Shown here: positions 16,718 to 25,130 of the stretch, one piece after another | Numbering within the stretch: the first letter of the stretch is position 1 | Layout: the number at the start of each line of letters is the position of its first letter | Source: Mucilaginibacter rivuli | GTDB lineage: Bacteria > Bacteroidota > Bacteroidia > Sphingobacteriales > Sphingobacteriaceae | Assembly: GCF_019391655.1 (NCBI RefSeq) | Contig: NZ_JAHXPQ010000010.1 | Location: forward strand, 17,442 to 81,441 | Length of the DNA: 64,000 nt | Direction of reading: 5' to 3' | Translations under genes and position numbers: made by a program | The notes under the pieces: generated by a model | What the model was told of the DNA's origin: nothing | What the model saw: only the letters and a program-made list of their open reading frames with translations | The model's database searches: none

Positions 16718-17167
16718 ATGAAAGACTACTTTATAAACCTGTTTGAGTACGATAAATGGGCCAGCAACCAATTGCTGGAAAAGTTTGAATTGCAGTTCCC
16801 GCTCAACCCGCGCATTTATCAATTGTTAGCGCATATGTTGGCCGCGCAAAGGATCTGGTTAGACCGCACCATTGGCATACCACAAACCTTACACGTTTGG
16901 AACGAACTGTTGCCCGAAGAAATGAGGGAACATGTTGAGAACAATAACACTGCCTGGATCGGTTTCCTGAGCCAGCTTGAGCCAGCCAACTTTGAGGCCA
17001 AGGTACATTATACCAACTCGCAGGGTGTTTTTGATAGCAGGCTTATTGACATTATTACGCAGGTGATCAATCATAATACACACCATCGCGGTAATATCAT
17101 TACCATGATGAAAGAAGAAGGCTATGTTTTGCCATCGCTTGATTTTATCACATTTGCAAGGCTGTAG
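16718..17167 (+). CDS. DinB family protein (DinB/YfiT four-helix fold)
   Basis: 149 aa, the size of a one-domain DinB protein. The likely metal-binding histidines are in L-A-H-M-L-A-A-Q-R-I-W (about 36-46) and in N-H-N-T-H-H-R-G-N-I (about 122-131), the canonical three-His pattern. Members are often thiol-dependent transferases or damage-induced proteins; the specific substrate is not predictable here. Followed by an independent promoter for the next gene. Confidence 0.9.
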   Translation: MKDYFINLFEYDKWASNQLLEKFELQFPLNPRIYQLLAHMLAAQRIWLDRTIGIPQTLHVWNELLPEEMREHVENNNTAWIGFLSQLEPANFEAKVHYTNSQGVFDSRLIDIITQVINHNTHHRGNIITMMKEEGYVLPSLDFITFARL

Positions 17168-17187
17168 TTTATTGTAGCGGTTTACAT

Positions 17188-17195
17188 TACCTTTG
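17188..17195 (+). promoter_or_regulatory. -7 box for the lipoprotein-SCO1-cytochrome c operon
   Basis: TACCTTTG matches TAnnTTTG exactly, 22 bp before the ATG at 17218. The -33 element is weak (only TTT/ATTG upstream). Confidence 0.55.
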
Positions 17196-17217
17196 CGCTG
17201 TAATTCTATTATACCGA

Positions 17218-17628
17218 ATGAAAAAAATAACCACCATAGCAGTTCTGGCCTTATTGTTTGCCGCTTGTTCCGATACCAAAAAGGAAGAAAAAACGCTTAA
17301 AGAATCAGTGCTCAATTTTCACGAGCAGGTAATGGCCGATGATGAAAAAGCCATGATCAATAAAATGAAACTGGATACCCTGATCATGCAGGCCAAAGCG
17401 GCCAAAGCCGATACCGCTACCCTTAAGCAATTAAGCACCGCGCTGGTAACTGCCGATGATGCCATGGGTAACTGGATGAGCAAACTGGATGTAGAGTACG
17501 CTAATGCCGATCATAACCAGGTAATGAAGTACTGGCAGGATCAGCAAAAGCAGGTGAAAAATATTGACAGCATGCTGGTTACGGCAACATCAGCCGCATC
17601 TGCATATCTTGGTAAAATAAAAAAATAA
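17218..17628 (+). CDS. Small lipoprotein of unknown function
   Basis: 136 aa. The signal peptide ends in a lipobox L-F-A-A-C (Cys17), so it is probably anchored to a membrane on its periplasmic side. The mature part is charged and helical (Lys/Glu/Ala-rich, coiled-coil prone) with no recognised domain. It overlaps the SCO1 gene by one base and precedes a cytochrome c, so a role in respiratory or copper-related assembly is possible, but this is only contextual. Confidence 0.8.
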   Translation: MKKITTIAVLALLFAACSDTKKEEKTLKESVLNFHEQVMADDEKAMINKMKLDTLIMQAKAAKADTATLKQLSTALVTADDAMGNWMSKLDVEYANADHNQVMKYWQDQQKQVKNIDSMLVTATSAASAYLGKIKK

Positions 17629-18263
17629 TGAACAAGCTAATTTATATTGTTGCGGGCTTTGCGTTGTTAACGGCTTGTAACCAGGGCGATAAGAAAAAAC
17701 TGTTACCCATTTATGGCAATCGCCAACCCGTTACTAAAACAGTTGACGGAAAAAGCGTAGTTGATACCATTTACGCTACCATTCCCGATTTTGAATTTGT
17801 TAACCAATACGGTAAAACCATCAGTCAGAAAGATGTTGCCGGTAAAATATACGTTGCCGATTTCTTTTTTACTACCTGCCCCAGCATATGCCCTATTATG
17901 CAGCGCAATATGCTTGCTGTTTATAACGAATTTAAGGCCGATGCAGGTGTTAAGATACTTTCGCATACCATCGACCCGAAACATGATACCATCCCGGTTT
18001 TAAAGGCTTATGCAGATAAACTGGGTATCGCAGGCGATTCATGGTGGTTGCTACATGGAAAAAAGGAAGAGATATATCAGCTGGCCGAAAAACATTACCT
18101 GGTTGCCGTTAATGATAAAGGCGCAGGTGGCTACGTACACCAGGGCTGGTTTGTATTGCTGGATAAGCAAAGGCGCATCCGCGGTGCATATGATGGTACC
18201 GATAAAAAAGCTGTTGACCAGTTAATTGCCGATATGCATATTTTGCAGGAGGAATATAAATAA
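17628..18263 (+). CDS. SCO1/SenC family thioredoxin-fold lipoprotein
   Basis: 211 aa lipoprotein (lipobox L-L-T-A-C, Cys17). The copper/thiol motif C-P-S-I-C is at 84-88 and the distal His171 is in Y-V-H-Q-G-W-F, the canonical Cys-Cys-His copper site of SCO proteins that build the CuA centre of cytochrome oxidase. D-P-K-H-D-T near 116-121 is also typical. It is translated with the upstream lipoprotein and followed by a cytochrome c gene, consistent with a periplasmic electron-transfer or oxidase-assembly unit. Confidence 0.93.
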   Translation: MNKLIYIVAGFALLTACNQGDKKKLLPIYGNRQPVTKTVDGKSVVDTIYATIPDFEFVNQYGKTISQKDVAGKIYVADFFFTTCPSICPIMQRNMLAVYNEFKADAGVKILSHTIDPKHDTIPVLKAYADKLGIAGDSWWLLHGKKEEIYQLAEKHYLVAVNDKGAGGYVHQGWFVLLDKQRRIRGAYDGTDKKAVDQLIADMHILQEEYK

Positions 18264-18264
18264 G

Positions 18265-18690
18265 ATGAAAGCCCCGCTCCTGTTTTTGCTTGCTTGCGCG
18301 ATAACGATTATTACAGTGATATCATCCTGCCAAAGTGAGGGCGATCAGTTGTTTGATCGTTATTATACTTCAGGCTCGTTGTTGTATAAGCAACATTGCG
18401 AAAACTGCCACGGTGTTAATGGCGATGGTTTGGCTTCGCTTATCCCCTCTTTTAAAGATTCGGTCTACCTCAAAAACAATATCAATAAACTGGCCTGCAT
18501 TGTCAGGAATGGCCTTGGCGATACCATTACCGTTGCCGGGAAAACCTACACCGCCAAAATGCCCGCGCAGGATAACCTGAGCGCCATTGAGGTTGCAGAA
18601 ATACTCACGTACGTTACTAACTCCTTCGGTAATAAAATGGGCGTAATTGATGCACCGAAAGTGGACAAGGATTGGGCGGGGTGTGACTGA
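18265..18690 (+). CDS. Class I cytochrome c lipoprotein
   Basis: 141 aa from ATG 18265; an upstream in-frame ATG at 18226 lies inside the SCO1 gene. AGGAGG at 18247-18252, a strong ribosome-binding site for this phylum, also supports the later start. A lipobox (I-S-S-C) follows the signal segment. One heme site C-E-N-C-H-G is at about residues 45-50, and the distal Met is probably in A-K-M-P-A. It is likely a membrane-anchored periplasmic electron carrier partnered with the SCO1 operon. Confidence 0.9.
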   Translation: MKAPLLFLLACAITIITVISSCQSEGDQLFDRYYTSGSLLYKQHCENCHGVNGDGLASLIPSFKDSVYLKNNINKLACIVRNGLGDTITVAGKTYTAKMPAQDNLSAIEVAEILTYVTNSFGNKMGVIDAPKVDKDWAGCD

Positions 18691-18736
18691 TGAGTCCATC
18701 TCTTCCATTTACATCTCACATCTTCCATAATATCCT

Positions 18737-18744
18737 TACCTTTG
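18737..18744 (+). promoter_or_regulatory. -7 box of rnpB
   Basis: TACCTTTG matches TAnnTTTG and ends 6 bp before the first base of the P1 helix (about 18750), exactly where transcription should begin. No good -33 TTTG was found 19 bp upstream. Confidence 0.7.
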
Positions 18745-18749
18745 CATCA

Positions 18750-19131
18750 CAGCAGGCCGTCCTATCGCTTCCTTACGGAAGAGGAAAGTCCGGGCAACAT
18801 AGAGCATCCTGCTTCCTAACGGGAAGGCGCCCCCAGTGGGCGACGGCAAGTGCCACAGAAAATAAACCGCTCCCGACGTAAGTTGGGAGTAAGGGTGAAA
18901 ACGCGAGGTAAGAGCTCACGGCCTTGTATGGCAACATGCATTGCGGTAAACCCCAGGAGTTGAAAAACCAAATAGGTCCCGAAAGTGAGGCTGCTCGCTT
19001 CCGTGTAATGTTCTTTAGGGAAAATTAACGTTGGGATGGGTAGGTTGTTAGATCCTGGTAGCGATGCCAGGGGTAGATTAATGATAGGAACCCTGCAAAG
19101 GGATACAGAACCCGGCTTACAGGCCTGCTAC
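18750..19131 (+). ncRNA. rnpB: RNase P RNA, bacterial class A
   Basis: About 382 nt. The P1 helix pairs AGCAGGCC (18751-18758) with GGCCTGCT (19122-19129). The conserved CR-I sequence GAGGAAAGTCCGGGC is at 18781-18795 and its partner ACAGAACCCGGCTTAC at 19105-19120, forming P4. GGTAAGAGCTCAC (CR-II) lies near 18907-18919. It is the ribozyme that trims tRNA 5' ends. Length and motif order fit the standard A-type fold of Bacteroidota. A small reading frame over its 5' part is spurious. Confidence 0.97.
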
Positions 19132-19138
19132 TGGTACT

Positions 19139-19178
19139 AAAAACCTTTTCTTCGCAAGCGGAAAAGGTTTTTTTTATT
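19139..19178 (+). terminator. Rho-independent terminator of rnpB
   Basis: Perfect 10-bp stem AAACCTTTTC / GAAAAGGTTT (19141-19150 with 19161-19170), internal CGC-AA-GCG, then a T-rich tail. Confidence 0.92.
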
Positions 19179-19276
19179 TTTCAAAACACTACGGCTCTTT
19201 TTGTGTTTACTTTACTATACAATTTATAAATTAGCAAAACTTAATTACACAATTTAGCGCAAACTATACTACCCTT

Positions 19277-20650
19277 ATGGCAAAAATCCTGATCATTGAC
19301 GATGAACGCGCGATACGAAATACGCTACGCGAAATCTTAGAATACGAAGATTATGTTGTTGAAGATATAGATAATGGTATTGATGGCCTTGCATTGATAC
19401 AAAAGAACGATTATGATCTGGTACTGTGCGATATAAAGATGAACCGCATGGATGGTATGGAAGTACTATCCGAAGGCTTGCTCATCAAACCTGATCTGCC
19501 TTTTATTATGATATCGGGCCACGGCACGGTTGAAACGGCTGTTGAGGCCAGCAAAAAAGGGGCGTTCGATTTTATATCAAAACCACCCGACCTGAACCGC
19601 TTACTCATCACCGTAAGGAACGCTTTAGACCGTGGATCATTGGTAACAGAAACCAAGGTTTTAAAACGCAAGGTTTCAAAAACACGGGAGATATTAGGCG
19701 AGTCGCAAGCCATTGGTAAGATCAAAGAAACCATTGAGCGCGTTGCCCCTACCGATGCCCGCGTACTGATAACCGGTGCCAACGGTAGCGGTAAAGAATT
19801 AGTGGCCCGCTGGCTGCACGAAAAATCGCACCGTAACAATGCGCCATTAATTGAGGTAAATTGTGCGGCTATCCCATCCGAACTGATTGAAAGCGAATTG
19901 TTCGGCCATGAGAAAGGATCGTTTACTTCGGCTATTAAACAACGCATAGGTAAGTTTGAATCGGCAAGTGGGGGTACTTTATTTTTGGATGAGATTGGCG
20001 ATATGAGCCCATCGGCGCAAGCCAAAGTATTGCGTGCCCTGCAGGAAAGCAAAATTACACGTGTTGGCGGCGAAAAGGAAATTGACGTTGATGTACGCGT
20101 TGTTGCGGCAACCAATAAAGACCTGCTGAAAGAAATTGAAGCAGGTAATTTCCGTATGGATTTGTACCACCGCCTCAGCGTAATATTGATACATGTACCG
20201 CCACTAACCGAGCGTAAAGATGATATTGGTCTGTTGGCTCAAAGCTTCCTCGAGGAGATCTGTAATGATTATGGGATGCCGGTCAAACGTATTTCTGAAC
20301 CTGCACTGGAAGCATTGCGTTCATTACCATGGACAGGTAATATCCGTGAGCTGCGCAACATGATAGAGCGTTTGATCATCCTGAGTGATAAAACCATTAC
20401 TGATGGTGATGTAAAAGCATTTGCAAATCCATCGGCCCCTGTTGCGGCAGCTTCCGGCGGCTCATCACAACCTGATTTTGATCAATTTACCAACTTTCAG
20501 GAATATAAAGATTACGCCGAGCGTGAATACATTAAATTCAAACTCGAAAAAAATAATTGGAACGTATCAAAAACTGCGGATGATATTGATATACAACGCA
20601 GCCACCTGTACAGCAAGATAGAAAAATACGGCTTGAAGCGTGGCGAATAA
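19277..20650 (+). CDS. NtrC-family sigma-54-type response regulator with GSFTSA loop
   Basis: 457 aa. Receiver domain 1-120 with acidic pair D8/D9, phosphoacceptor D52 and K102. AAA+ domain about 140-370 with Walker A G-A-N-G-S-G-K-E (167-174) and Walker B L-F-L-D-E (235-239). Fis-type HTH at about 428-452. The sigma-54-contacting loop, normally G-A-F-T-G-A, reads G-S-F-T-S-A at 214-219, so two of six positions differ. No histidine kinase is adjacent. It may still act with sigma-54 or have diverged. The upstream region lacks a TAnnTTTG box. Confidence 0.92.
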   Translation: MAKILIIDDERAIRNTLREILEYEDYVVEDIDNGIDGLALIQKNDYDLVLCDIKMNRMDGMEVLSEGLLIKPDLPFIMISGHGTVETAVEASKKGAFDFISKPPDLNRLLITVRNALDRGSLVTETKVLKRKVSKTREILGESQAIGKIKETIERVAPTDARVLITGANGSGKELVARWLHEKSHRNNAPLIEVNCAAIPSELIESELFGHEKGSFTSAIKQRIGKFESASGGTLFLDEIGDMSPSAQAKVLRALQESKITRVGGEKEIDVDVRVVAATNKDLLKEIEAGNFRMDLYHRLSVILIHVPPLTERKDDIGLLAQSFLEEICNDYGMPVKRISEPALEALRSLPWTGNIRELRNMIERLIILSDKTITDGDVKAFANPSAPVAAASGGSSQPDFDQFTNFQEYKDYAEREYIKFKLEKNNWNVSKTADDIDIQRSHLYSKIEKYGLKRGE

Positions 20651-20689
20651 GCTGCCCAGCTTTTATACTTTATTGATATTTTAGTCGGG

Positions 20690-20727
20690 AGATCTTTACC
20701 AAACAATTATTTAAGCGGTAAAGATCT
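20690..20727 (+). terminator. Inverted repeat after the NtrC-type gene, possible terminator
   Basis: Perfect 11-bp stem AGATCTTTACC (20690-20700) with GGTAAAGATCT (20717-20727), loop 16. There is no T-run after it, so termination is uncertain; an RNA stability element or dyad binding site is also possible. Confidence 0.5.
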
Positions 20728-20844
20728 TTCGCATTTGTAAAATGTACTGTATCATCAAAAAACTAAATTCAAGCCCGAAAAATTGGAAATTTTACCCTAT
20801 GTTTGATACTGATTTGAATACAATAAACAGCCTGTTTATACACA

Positions 20845-21612
20845 ATGCGTAAATTTTTCGATTACTTAAAAACCAAGCAGTTCCTTATTAACCTGGGCAT
20901 TGCCATAGGTACCGTTATTGTGGTGGTACTTATCGCTTTTTTCAGTTTGGATTACTATACCCGTCATGGTTCGGGCATACCCGTACCGGCTGTAGAAGGT
21001 ATGCAGGTTGAAAAAGCTACGGCCCTGTTAGATCAGCAAGGCTTCCATTATCAGGTCGATTCGGTTTATATTGGCGATAAAGCCCCCGGCACAATCGTTC
21101 AGCAAGACCCTGATGCAGGCACAAACGTAAAAGAAGACCGTACCATATACTTAACCGTAGTAACCCGCCAGGCACCATTTGTTTCTCTCCCCGATCTGCA
21201 GGAAAGCAATTACCACGAAGCCGTGGCAACCATATCAAACTACGGCCTTAAAATGGGCGATACTACCTACAAACCTGATATAGCGCGAGACAGGATACTG
21301 GAAGTACGTTTTGCGGGCCAGGTATTAAAACCGGGCAGCAAGATACCCAAAGGCTCAAAAATTGATTTGGTACTTGGCGATGGTAAAGGTGCCGCCGAAG
21401 TAACTATTCCGGCGGTTGTAAACCTTGAACTGGATGAAGCTAAATTTGCTATCAAAAATTCGGGATTGGCTATCGGCACCATAACCTACGAAGGTACGAT
21501 AACCGATTCTACCAAGGTGATCATCAAAGCGCAGTATCCCATGAGTACCGATTCGTTAAACAAAGTAAGTATTGGTACGCGTATTAACCTCACGGTTACT
21601 CAAAAAAATTAA
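20845..21612 (+). CDS. PASTA-domain membrane protein
   Basis: 255 aa. A short cytosolic N-terminus, one membrane helix (about 15-37), then three extracytoplasmic PASTA repeats (about 42-110, 112-180, 185-252), each with the P-x-V-x-G/N-L-x-x-x-E/K-A pattern. There is no kinase domain, unlike PrkC or PknB. PASTA modules bind peptidoglycan or act as spacers. It precedes mltG, so a cell-wall role is plausible. The rhodanese gene follows after 8 bp. Confidence 0.9.
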   Translation: MRKFFDYLKTKQFLINLGIAIGTVIVVVLIAFFSLDYYTRHGSGIPVPAVEGMQVEKATALLDQQGFHYQVDSVYIGDKAPGTIVQQDPDAGTNVKEDRTIYLTVVTRQAPFVSLPDLQESNYHEAVATISNYGLKMGDTTYKPDIARDRILEVRFAGQVLKPGSKIPKGSKIDLVLGDGKGAAEVTIPAVVNLELDEAKFAIKNSGLAIGTITYEGTITDSTKVIIKAQYPMSTDSLNKVSIGTRINLTVTQKN

Positions 21613-21620
21613 GTATAGCT

Positions 21621-21926
21621 ATGGATATTACCGCTGCCGAATTAAACCAAAGGCTGTTTGCAGGTGAGGCTTTGCCCATACTTGATGTTCGCGGCGAACT
21701 GGAGTATCATACCTATAACATCGGCGGTATAAATATTCCCCTGCCCAAACTACCAGGTAGCATTGAAGATATGGAATGGGATTTGGCCGACGAGATCATT
21801 GTAGTTTGCACTATGGGGCTGCGCAGCAAAACCGGAAAAACTATTTTAGACCAAAGCGGCTACACAAACGTTAGAAACTTAAAAGGCGGTTTAGTTGAAC
21901 TGCAAAAACTGAATAAAGACCAATAA
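21621..21926 (+). CDS. Single-domain rhodanese-like protein
   Basis: 101 aa, one rhodanese domain, cytosolic. The N-terminal I-L-D-V-R-G-E-L-E-Y (20-29) and active-site loop C63-T-M-G-L-R-S (Cys63) match sulfurtransferases of the GlpE/PspE type. It probably moves sulfane sulfur onto a thiol acceptor; the acceptor is not predictable. Sits between the PASTA and mltG genes, one base from the latter. Confidence 0.9.
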   Translation: MDITAAELNQRLFAGEALPILDVRGELEYHTYNIGGINIPLPKLPGSIEDMEWDLADEIIVVCTMGLRSKTGKTILDQSGYTNVRNLKGGLVELQKLNKDQ

Positions 21927-21927
21927 A

Positions 21928-22986
21928 ATGGCTACTAAAAAACAAGCATCCAAAAGCGGCTTTGGTCGTAAATTTATAATTGCCCTTGTACTTATTGTTA
22001 TTTTGGCGCTTGGTGCCACAGGGTTATTTTATTACTCGCGTTACTATGGCGCCAATGTTACTGATAAGCAAGAATACCTATACATACATACCGGTGCTAC
22101 GTTTGATGATGTGTACAAAACTATTCGTGATGAAGAAATAGTGCGCGACTCTGCCACATTTAAGTGGGCAGCTCGCAATAAAAACTATATCAACCGCGTA
22201 AAACCCGGCCGCTATCGTTTAAAAGAAGGCATGAGTAATCGCGATCTCATTAATATGCTCATCACCGGCAGGCAGGAAGCTGTTAAGCTATCCATTAAAA
22301 ACTTTCGCTTAAAAGAAAACTTCGCGGCATTTGTGGGTAAAAAAATGGAGGCTGACTCTGCCTCGATAATGGCCCTGCTTGATTCTGCCGAGTATGTGAA
22401 AAAACTTGGTTTTACTACAGAAGATGTATATACGATGATATTGCCCGATACCTATAATATCTATTGGAACTCATCGCCAAAGAAAATATTGGGTAAGCTG
22501 TTCGGTGAATATCAAAAATTCTGGACTCCCGAGCGCAGGCAAAAGGCAACAGATATGGGCCTTAACCCGGTTAAAGTTACCATCCTGGCTTCGGTGGTTG
22601 ATGCCGAAGCATTATATGACAGCGAAATGCCAACCATTGCCGGTTTGTATTTAAACCGTATGAAAAAAGGTATGAAGCTTGAAGCCGATCCTACCGTGAT
22701 CTTCGCTTTACATGATTTTACCATTCACAGGGTACTTAATAAGCAGTTGGCTACCAACTCGCCTTATAATACCTACATGCATACCGGTTTGCCCCCCGGC
22801 CCTATTATGATGCCATCTATTAATGCCATAAAAGCTGTGCTGGATTATAAACACAGCGATTACATATACATGTGTGCTAAAGACGATCTTTCGGGCTATA
22901 CTAATTTTGCCAGCACCGTGGCGCAGCATTTAATAAACGCGCGCAAGTTTCAACAGGCATTAAACCAACGCAATATTAAGCACTAA
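21928..22986 (+). CDS. mltG: Endolytic transglycosylase MltG
   Basis: 352 aa. A membrane helix at about 14-36 is followed by a LysM-like subdomain and the YceG/MltG catalytic domain (about 60-345). The hallmark normally read A-S-I-V-E-x-E is A-S-V-V-D-A-E near residues 216-222, so the second Glu is kept and the first is Asp. L-E-A-D-P-T-V-I-F-A-L and S-P-Y-N-T-Y follow as expected. The enzyme cuts nascent glycan strands to set their length. Its last base is the first base of the next gene. Confidence 0.93.
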   Translation: MATKKQASKSGFGRKFIIALVLIVILALGATGLFYYSRYYGANVTDKQEYLYIHTGATFDDVYKTIRDEEIVRDSATFKWAARNKNYINRVKPGRYRLKEGMSNRDLINMLITGRQEAVKLSIKNFRLKENFAAFVGKKMEADSASIMALLDSAEYVKKLGFTTEDVYTMILPDTYNIYWNSSPKKILGKLFGEYQKFWTPERRQKATDMGLNPVKVTILASVVDAEALYDSEMPTIAGLYLNRMKKGMKLEADPTVIFALHDFTIHRVLNKQLATNSPYNTYMHTGLPPGPIMMPSINAIKAVLDYKHSDYIYMCAKDDLSGYTNFASTVAQHLINARKFQQALNQRNIKH

Positions 22987-23399
22987 TGTTTGTAAACAGC
23001 ACCAAAATACGTGTCCGCTATGGCGAAACTGACCAGATGGGCTATATGTATTACGGCAACTACGCCCAATTTTATGAAGTTGGCCGTGTAGAGATGTTGC
23101 GTAGCTTAGGTTTAAGCTACCGTGGTATGGAAGAGTTTGGTGTGATGATGCCTGTGCTGGAAATGACCACGCGGTACATTAAACCCGCCCGTTATGATGA
23201 AGAGATCACCGTTAAGGTAACTGTAGAAAAAATGCCGGGGATACGCATTGTATTTAACTATGAACTGTTTAATGAAGCCGGCGTATTGATAAATACCGCC
23301 GAAACACTGCTGATATTTGTGAACATGAAAACCAACCGCCCCTGTATGGCACCCGAGTATTTTTTGGAAAAGATGAAGCCGTTTTTCGAGAAAGCCTGA
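22986..23399 (+). CDS. Acyl-CoA thioesterase (YbgC/4HBT hot-dog fold)
   Basis: 137 aa, single hot-dog domain. The catalytic motif is V-R-Y-G-E-T-D-Q-M-G-Y-M-Y-Y-G-N-Y with Asp16. Members hydrolyse short- or medium-chain acyl-CoAs or acyl-ACP; some are linked to envelope assembly (tol-pal in Proteobacteria). Here the link is to mltG (1-bp overlap). Confidence 0.92.
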   Translation: MFVNSTKIRVRYGETDQMGYMYYGNYAQFYEVGRVEMLRSLGLSYRGMEEFGVMMPVLEMTTRYIKPARYDEEITVKVTVEKMPGIRIVFNYELFNEAGVLINTAETLLIFVNMKTNRPCMAPEYFLEKMKPFFEKA

Positions 23400-23453
23400 T
23401 TTACTGCTGGTGCCCTATCCTGATTGGCGCAATTTTTTATGTAAGTTTATATC

Positions 23454-24449
23454 ATGTTTTGGGTTCACCGCATTTTATTAAAATTCAGATTTTACCGTTA
23501 CCTGCTCGATTGGACGAAGGTGATCATATTGCCCGGCTTTCGCCCCTTGCCTGTTTATACCGTTGCTGCTTTTTTTTTCGAAGAGATAAAGCAGGACTCG
23601 CTGGCAAATAAGGCGGCATCCCTGGCTTACAGCTTTTTGCTGGCCGCATTCCCCGGTATCATCTTTTTGTTTACGCTTATCCCCTATATACACATCGGTA
23701 ACTTCCAGCAGCAACTGCTCGACCTGCTTTCGCTTGTGTTGCCACATAATGTTTCCATGGCGTTTGAGTCAACCATTGTTGATATTGTGAAGCATCAAAA
23801 TGTTAGTTTATTATCGTTTGGTTTCCTGTCAACCATCTGGTTTGCCACCAACGGGGTAAATAAGCTGATGCAGGCCTTCAATAAGTCATCACTGCTGGTA
23901 GAAGATCGCAGTTACCTGAAACGCCGTTGGGTGGCCTTAAAATTAACGATGCTTATAGCCCTTTCGCTATTTGCCGGGATATTCATTTTAGTGGTGAGCC
24001 AAACCATTATCAACTTTATACAAGATCAGTTTTTTACCACATCCAAATTCTGGATATATCCCATCATCTTATCCCGGTGGCTTATTGTTGTGATGCTCTT
24101 TTTTGTGATGGTATCCATATTATACCGTTACGGCCCTGCACACAAACGCAAATGGAAGTTTTTAAGCCCCGGTTCCATTCTCGCTACATTTTTGGCAGTG
24201 CTTACATCACTGGTATTTACTTACTACATCAACAACTACGCGGCGGCAGCTTATAACAAGTTGTACGGTTCTATTGGTACACTCATTATTGTTATGCTGT
24301 GGCTATACTTAAACTCGCTCATTATCCTCATCGGATTCGAATTAAATGCCAGTATCGACCTCGGAAAACGCACCATCAAGATCGTAAAACCCAAGTACAA
24401 TACCTTTAAAACTAAAAAGGTTGATGAGTTTAACGATAAAAACAGTTGA
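23454..24449 (+). CDS. YihY/virulence factor BrkB family membrane protein
   Basis: 331 aa with six membrane helices, covering about 55-310. The family motifs A-A-S-L-A-Y-S-F-L-L-A-A-F-P-G (about 52-66) and G-S-I-G-T-L-I-I-V-M-L-W-L-Y (about 271-284) are clear. Despite the old name 'ribonuclease BN' it is not a nuclease. The transported or sensed molecule is unknown. The C-terminal tail is very basic and cytosolic. A 54-bp spacer separates it from the thioesterase. Confidence 0.93.
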   Translation: MFWVHRILLKFRFYRYLLDWTKVIILPGFRPLPVYTVAAFFFEEIKQDSLANKAASLAYSFLLAAFPGIIFLFTLIPYIHIGNFQQQLLDLLSLVLPHNVSMAFESTIVDIVKHQNVSLLSFGFLSTIWFATNGVNKLMQAFNKSSLLVEDRSYLKRRWVALKLTMLIALSLFAGIFILVVSQTIINFIQDQFFTTSKFWIYPIILSRWLIVVMLFFVMVSILYRYGPAHKRKWKFLSPGSILATFLAVLTSLVFTYYINNYAAAAYNKLYGSIGTLIIVMLWLYLNSLIILIGFELNASIDLGKRTIKIVKPKYNTFKTKKVDEFNDKNS

Positions 24450-24502
24450 TACATAATATGTTACAACTGTTAATTTCTTATTTAAATTATTTTAACATCA
24501 AA

Positions 24503-24533
24503 TTTGCCAATTCGGCCAGCTTTTGTACTTTTG
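24503..24533 (+). promoter_or_regulatory. Consensus promoter of tRNA-Ser(UGA)
   Basis: TTTG (24503-24506), 19 bp, TACTTTTG (24526-24533). This matches the Bacteroidota sigma consensus fully and sets the start about at the tRNA 5' end (24539). Confidence 0.88.
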
Positions 24534-24538
24534 TCCCC

Positions 24539-24626
24539 GGAGAGTTGGCAGAGTGGTCGATTGCGGCAGTCTTGAAAACTGTTGACTGTAACAGGTCCTG
24601 GGGTTCGAATCCCTAACTCTCCGCCA
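24539..24626 (+). tRNA. tRNA-Ser (anticodon UGA), CCA encoded
   Basis: Class II tRNA with long variable arm. The acceptor GGAGAGTT pairs with AACTCTCC. The anticodon stem GCAGT/ACTGT holds the loop CTTGAAA, anticodon TGA. The T-loop sequence GGTTCGAATCCC is present, the discriminator base is G and CCA is encoded at 24624-24626. Confidence 0.97.
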
Positions 24627-24636
24627 AACAAAAATT

Positions 24637-24661
24637 ATCCTGCAATAGCAGGATTTTTTTG
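24637..24661. terminator. Bidirectional terminator between tRNA-Ser and VOC gene
   Basis: Stem ATCCTGC / GCAGGAT, loop AATA (24637-24654), then seven T. Serves the tRNA and probably also the minus-strand VOC gene ending at 24678. Confidence 0.88.
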
Positions 24662-24677
24662 TTTTATATAAGTCCAG

Positions 24678-25130
24678 TTACAAAAAAAGTTGCTGGGCCA
24701 GTCCTACAAGCAGCCCGTCGGCTGCGCGGAGGTAACAAAGCCGGTAAGCGTTTTGATATTGGACGATTTCACCCACCAACCGGGCACCATGTTTTTCCTG
24801 AAGCCTTATTACCAACTCATCAACGTCTTCAACGGTAAACATTGCGCGCAGGTAGCCAAGTGCATTTACCTCGGCCGTGCGATGATCTGAAACAATTGCC
24901 GGCCTGATAAATTGGGATAGCTCCAAGCGGCTGTGCCCATCAGGAGTAACCATCATGGCAATTTCTACGCTTTGATCGCCAAGGCCGGTAACACGGCCTG
25001 CCCATTCGCCTTCTATCATAGCCCTGCCTTCAAGCTTCAGGCCTATCTCCTGGAAAAATGAAATGGCCTTATCGAGAGATTCAACAACTATCCCCACATT
25101 GTCCATCCTTAATAATTTGTTTTGCGCCAT
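24678..25130 (-). CDS. VOC (glyoxalase/bleomycin-resistance) family protein
   Basis: 150 aa with one vicinal-oxygen-chelate domain (two beta-alpha-beta-beta-beta modules). M-D-N-V-G-I-V-V-E-S-L-D-K-A-I-S-F-F opens module 1 and L-G-Y-L-R-A-M-F-T-V-E-D-V-D opens module 2. The first module's His metal ligand is replaced by Asn, so the metal site may be degenerate. The catalytic role cannot be named; these proteins are often lactoylglutathione-lyase-like or resistance proteins. Confidence 0.88.
   Translation of the reverse strand: MAQNKLLRMDNVGIVVESLDKAISFFQEIGLKLEGRAMIEGEWAGRVTGLGDQSVEIAMMVTPDGHSRLELSQFIRPAIVSDHRTAEVNALGYLRAMFTVEDVDELVIRLQEKHGARLVGEIVQYQNAYRLCYLRAADGLLVGLAQQLFL

Noticed and set aside
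18690..18881. A 63-aa open frame overlapping RNase P RNA
   Set aside because: It falls over the 5' half of rnpB, whose P1 and P4 helices and conserved regions are intact; not coding.
19411..20115. A 234-aa open frame antisense to the NtrC-type gene
   Set aside because: It lies wholly within a well-supported gene, has a Ser/Thr-rich composition typical of antisense shadows and no domain.
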